Shown: positions 7,523 to 8,840 of the stretch, piece after piece | How positions within the stretch are numbered: position 1 is the first letter of the stretch | Layout: every line of letters starts with the position of its first letter | Source of the DNA: Pleurocapsa sp. MO_226.B13 | GTDB taxonomy: Bacteria; Cyanobacteriota; Cyanobacteriia; Cyanobacteriales; Xenococcaceae | Length of the DNA: 8,840 nt | Direction: 5' to 3' | Assembly (NCBI GenBank): GCA_030064795.1 | Contig: JASJEI010000455.1 | Coordinates: forward strand, 1 to 8,840 | Made by a program: the position numbers and the translations under genes | The notes under the pieces: model-generated | Database searches by the model: none | What the model was told of the DNA's origin: nothing | Seen by the model: only the letters and a program-made list of their open reading frames with translations

Positions 7523-8575
7523 ATGACTAAGAAATATTTATACGCCTTATTAATTTGTTTATCTCTTGTGGCGGTAATTGTACCAAAAACTGTTAATTCT
7601 AACCCTGATGTCTGTACTTATCGTCCAGAAGCCTATCAAGGTTTAGAAATGACTCGACTAGCGGAGGAATTAAATAATACGGGTTTAATTGGCAGAATTC
7701 ATGGTGCAGCAGCAGAGTCTCAAATGTATGTCCTGTCTGTACGCGAACCAGATAACTTTTTTAGTCATCGCGAATTTTCCTTGTTGCCAAAAGATTCAAA
7801 AACTAGGGAGACAGTAAGTCAATTGAATCGTCACGATTTAGTATGTGTACGGGGTGAATTAATTGCCAATCCCAGTCCACAGCAACATATTACCCTAAGC
7901 TCGGTTCGGGTTATCGAACCTTGGCAGCAGCCAGAGGGTTTTGAACCCTATCAAAGACAAGCAGATTTGCCTGACGAACTACAAGAACAAACTAGTTTGA
8001 TTGGTAAAGTACACGCCATTGGCGATGAGGGAAAAGTTATGGTAGTAGAATATCAAGACGGTGTAATTCCCATTTTCGTTACTGCAACAGAATACACCCA
8101 AGGTTTATATCGGGGAGATATAGTCAAGCTGACTTATCAAATTCAATCCCATCCTAATAGACCAATTCATTTACAGCTAGATACTACAGTCGAGCAACCC
8201 CTGGAAGTTTTAGATGCGATCGCAACTTGGAATGGTCAACCTCAAACCCTGACGGGAAATCTAGTCAAATTTCCTCAAAGTCCTCAGTTAAAATTTGATG
8301 TCTATGCGATGGAAGTCGATACTCAAGGGATAAAACGTTATTTTACTTTAATTAACTTTGAAGATATGGCTGAATTTGAAAAAATTAGGCATAAACTAGC
8401 TAAAATCTGGGATGAAAATGCAGAAACAGCCATAGCTGGCAGAAATATGCTAATCAATCCTGAAGTTACTATTGAGGCTGAAGGTATAGCCAATATAGTC
8501 TCAACAGAACAAGCTAATCCTCAAATTTTGTTAAACAGTGCTGATAAGGTTCAACTACAATCAGAGTCTTCGTAA
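7523..8575 (+). CDS. Exported protein of unknown function with internal repeats
   Basis: I do not recognise a named family. Residues 5-21 form a hydrophobic signal segment (YLYALLICLSLVAVIVP) after MTKK, with possible cleavage near VNS-NP (24-28), so the 350-residue protein is probably secreted to the periplasm or anchored in the membrane. The mature part is rich in predicted beta strands and repetitive. TGLIGRIHGA at 53-62 and TSLIGKVHAI at 157-166 are clearly related, each followed by a beta-rich stretch and a closing segment (HDLVCVRGEL; RGDIVKLTYQI). A weaker third unit starts at QTLTGNLVKF (241). The pattern suggests OB-fold-like or other small beta-barrel modules, which is an inference. 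I chose ATG 7523 over the adjacent TTG at 7520. It stands alone between the Trm1 cluster and the aminotransferase gene. Confidence 0.75.
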   Translation: MTKKYLYALLICLSLVAVIVPKTVNSNPDVCTYRPEAYQGLEMTRLAEELNNTGLIGRIHGAAAESQMYVLSVREPDNFFSHREFSLLPKDSKTRETVSQLNRHDLVCVRGELIANPSPQQHITLSSVRVIEPWQQPEGFEPYQRQADLPDELQEQTSLIGKVHAIGDEGKVMVVEYQDGVIPIFVTATEYTQGLYRGDIVKLTYQIQSHPNRPIHLQLDTTVEQPLEVLDAIATWNGQPQTLTGNLVKFPQSPQLKFDVYAMEVDTQGIKRYFTLINFEDMAEFEKIRHKLAKIWDENAETAIAGRNMLINPEVTIEAEGIANIVSTEQANPQILLNSADKVQLQSESS

Positions 8576-8590
8576 TTACGTAGTAGCTGG

Positions 8591-8602
8591 AAGCTAATAG
8601 CT
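8591..8602. repeat. Second copy of a short intergenic repeat (AAGCTAATAGCT)
   Basis: This 12-bp sequence is identical to 4925-4936, within a similar context of GCTAAAA and AGCT words at both sites (about 4903-4940 and 8583-8606). Both copies lie just after stop codons. Such AGCTAATAGCT-type words are, to my knowledge, dispersed in some cyanobacterial genomes; whether that holds here needs the full genome. Confidence 0.45.
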
Positions 8603-8652
8603 AAAAACCAATAAATTTGTGAATGAAACTGATTTACATTCAGCATATTATA

Positions 8653-8683
8653 TTGACACAAAATAGGATTGAGATGAGAGAAT
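8653..8683 (+). promoter_or_regulatory. Possible promoter of the aminotransferase gene
   Basis: A perfect -35 hexamer TTGACA (8653-8658) lies 19 bp before GAGAAT (8678-8683), a 4/6 match to TATAAT. The start codon is about 30 bp further on. The -35 is convincing, but the -10 and spacer are poor. Confidence 0.35.
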
Positions 8684-8713
8684 AAGAAGCTACATAAATC
8701 GTTAGCTTTTGAT

Positions 8714-8840
8714 ATGAGTTTAGATTGGATTAGTCGCGCCCAGCGTTTGAGTGCATTACCACCCTACGTATTTGCTCGTTTAGACGAATTAAAAGCCCGC
8801 GCCAGAGAGCAAGGACTGGATTTAATAGATTTGGGCATGG
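8714..8840 (+). CDS. Class I/II PLP-dependent aminotransferase, 5' fragment
   Basis: Only the first 42 codons are present; the frame is open to the window edge. The N-terminus ([20 protein letters not shown] then [13 protein letters not shown]) matches the start of AlaC-like and LL-diaminopimelate-aminotransferase-annotated fold-type I enzymes (E. coli AlaC has RLPPYVF...DIIDFSMGNPDG). These transfer amino groups between amino acids and 2-oxoacids using pyridoxal phosphate, in the cytoplasm. Substrate cannot be told from this fragment, and the PLP lysine lies outside the window. The ATG at 8714 fits the family start; a perfect TTGACA box lies about 55 bp upstream. No Shine-Dalgarno is seen. 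Confidence 0.85.
   Translation, partial: MSLDWISRAQRLSALPPYVFARLDELKARAREQGLDLIDLGM

Noticed and set aside
8571..8580. Palindrome CGTAATTACG at the stop codon of the exported protein
   Set aside because: Too short to call a regulatory site and cannot form a useful hairpin.

Overview
The window looks like a piece of a moderately AT-rich cyanobacterial chromosome. Thirteen copies of the cyanobacterial HIP1 octamer GCGATCGC are scattered through genes and spacers. The gene content also fits: a GUN4 domain, a bacterial Trm1, and a WGR-PARP protein. Most genes lack a clear Shine-Dalgarno sequence, as is common in cyanobacteria. I cannot name the genus. There is no sign of a phage, transposon, CRISPR array or tRNA gene.

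Left part (1-1260, minus strand). A TetR-family regulator (1225 to 623) is followed in the same direction by a hotdog-fold acyl-CoA thioesterase (495 to 88). Two matching palindromes of the form A(G/A)ACC-N4-GGTCT lie just upstream of each start codon. The regulator therefore probably controls both itself and the thioesterase. Its cysteine 103 aligns by eye with the redox-sensing cysteine of NemR.

Middle (1346-2901, plus strand). A near-consensus promoter (TTGACT-17-TATATT) is embedded in a 28-bp inverted repeat. It is followed about 40 nt downstream by a textbook intrinsic terminator, and then by a gene for a PARP1-like WGR + helical regulatory domain + ART protein. The promoter-terminator pair defines a short RNA of about 60 nt, which is either a free small RNA or an attenuated leader of the PARP gene. 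A second strong terminator closes the PARP unit.

Next (3080-4906) is an exported or membrane-anchored trypsin-like serine protease. A Pro/Glu-rich, repeat-built linker joins it to a GUN4 (tetrapyrrole-binding) domain. The signal-peptide/mature-domain junction of this gene carries a 78-bp in-frame tandem duplication.

A tight plus-strand cluster follows (4980-7424, gaps of 49, 60 and 23 nt): YjbQ family, DUF952 family, a Nudix hydrolase, and tRNA guanine-26 N2-dimethyltransferase (Trm1). Then come an exported cyanobacterial protein of unknown function with at least two internal repeats (7523-8575) and the first 42 codons of a class I/II PLP aminotransferase running off the right edge (8714 onward).

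Most striking points: the promoter/terminator leader ahead of the PARP-like gene, the protease-GUN4 fusion with its recent duplication, and the paired TetR operators.
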